Assembly: GCA_964423345.1 (NCBI GenBank)
Contig: CAYREV010000067.1
Location: 1 to 5,873 of the forward strand
Reading direction: 5' to 3'
DNA from: CAYREV01 sp964423345
Lineage (GTDB): Bacteria; Bacteroidota; Rhodothermia; Balneolales; Balneolaceae
Length of the DNA stretch: 5,873 nt
The translations under genes were made by a program, and so were the position numbers. Under the pieces are notes generated by a model. It was given only the letters and a program-made list of their open reading frames with translations. It was not told where the DNA came from and searched no databases. Below are positions 5,470 to 5,873 of the stretch, piece after piece (positions within the stretch are counted from its first letter, which is position 1; the number at the start of each line of letters is the position of its first letter).

Positions 5470-5873
5470 TTAAGATGCTTTTTCCTGTTGCAGTCGTTTC
5501 TTGCGGGCATATTCGTCGGCCGCCTCGCGTACCCATCGTCCCTTTTCATGAGCCTCGCGGCGTGCATTGAGCCGCTCCCGGTTCATCGGGCCGTTGCCGC
5601 GTACCACGTTCCAGAATTCGTCCCAGTCGATCTCGCCGAATTCCCAGTGGCCGGTTTCCTCGTTGAACTCCAGGTCGGGGTCCGGGATTTCCAGTCCCAC
5701 GGCATGTGCTTCTGAAACGTGTCTGTCAACAAAACTCTGCCGCAGCTCATCGTTGGTCTTGAGCTTTACGCCCCACTTGATCAGCTCTCCGCTGTTGGGA
5801 GAATCCTCGTCGTGCGGGCCGAACATCATCAGGGTGGGCCACCACCAGCGGTTAACGGCGTCCTGTACCATCT
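5470..5873 (-). CDS. paaA: Phenylacetyl-CoA epoxidase catalytic subunit PaaA, C-terminal part only
   Basis: Catalytic, di-iron, ferritin-like subunit that inserts oxygen into the aromatic ring of phenylacetyl-CoA. Only the last 133 or so residues are in the window; the gene continues past the right edge. The first complete codon is a methionine at 5871, but it aligns inside the family (LMVQDAVNRWWWP region), so it is not the start. Clear family segments are QDAVNRWWWPTLMMFGPHD, SPNSGELIKWGVK, NDELRQSFVDRHV, EIDWDEFWNVVRGNGPMNRE and GRWVREAADEYARKK. The family is about 310-330 residues long, and its iron-binding Glu/His residues lie in the N-terminal half, so catalytic competence cannot be judged here. 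The end is a lysine/glutamine-rich tail and a TAA stop at 5470-5472. It is the most upstream gene visible in the operon; the promoter and any paaE-like gene upstream are outside the window. Confidence 0.96.
   Translation of the reverse strand, partial: MVQDAVNRWWWPTLMMFGPHDEDSPNSGELIKWGVKLKTNDELRQSFVDRHVSEAHAVGLEIPDPDLEFNEETGHWEFGEIDWDEFWNVVRGNGPMNRERLNARREAHEKGRWVREAADEYARKKRLQQEKAS

Noticed and set aside
1..5873. Mobile elements, CRISPR arrays, tRNA or rRNA genes, prophage or defence genes
   Set aside because: Genes fill almost the whole window; no regularly spaced repeats, transposase motifs, tRNA-like cloverleaf or rRNA segments were seen. The content is a recognised catabolic operon.

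Overview
The window carries eight protein genes, all on the minus strand, forming most of a phenylacetyl-CoA (paa) catabolic operon. In transcription order (right to left) they are paaA (C-terminal part, cut by the right edge), paaB, paaC, paaD, paaG, paaH, paaI and paaJ (cut by the left edge just before its last residues). Family assignments come from recognising conserved motifs and overall protein similarity by eye; no database search was run.

Layout. 5470-5873 is the end of PaaA, 5080-5394 PaaB, 4298-5083 PaaC and 3755-4264 PaaD: subunits and assembly factor of the ring-1,2-phenylacetyl-CoA epoxidase. 2950-3732 is the epoxide isomerase PaaG. 1661-2827 is a short form of the NAD-dependent 3-hydroxyadipyl-CoA dehydrogenase PaaH, 1166-1597 the hotdog thioesterase PaaI, and 1-1124 the 3-oxoadipyl-CoA thiolase PaaJ. 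Spacers are short (a 4-base overlap up to 122 bases). The largest, between paaG and paaH, holds a weak promoter candidate; the paaH-paaI spacer holds an imperfect inverted repeat. No stretch over 300 bases lacks a gene.

How the genes work together. PaaABC(E), with PaaD helping cofactor assembly, epoxidises the ring of phenylacetyl-CoA. PaaG isomerises the epoxide to the oxepin form (and in studied systems also shifts a later double bond). After ring opening and a first thiolysis by PaaJ, a hydratase (PaaF) and PaaH produce 3-oxoadipyl-CoA, which PaaJ cleaves to succinyl-CoA and acetyl-CoA. PaaI hydrolyses dead-end CoA thioesters. Compared with the Escherichia coli order paaABCDEFGHIJK, paaE (reductase) and paaF (hydratase) are absent between paaD and paaG. 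They, the ring-opening enzyme and the CoA ligase must lie elsewhere if the pathway is complete.

Organism. The genes look GC-rich at third positions while spacers are AT-rich. No start codon has a clear Shine-Dalgarno sequence, and one spacer resembles the CTGTG-type intergenic repeats seen in Bacteroidota-related genomes. Together this suggests a relatively GC-rich member of the Bacteroidota / Balneolota / Rhodothermota group, but that is an inference. The window is a known pathway in a rearranged operon; I see no evidence of an undescribed system.
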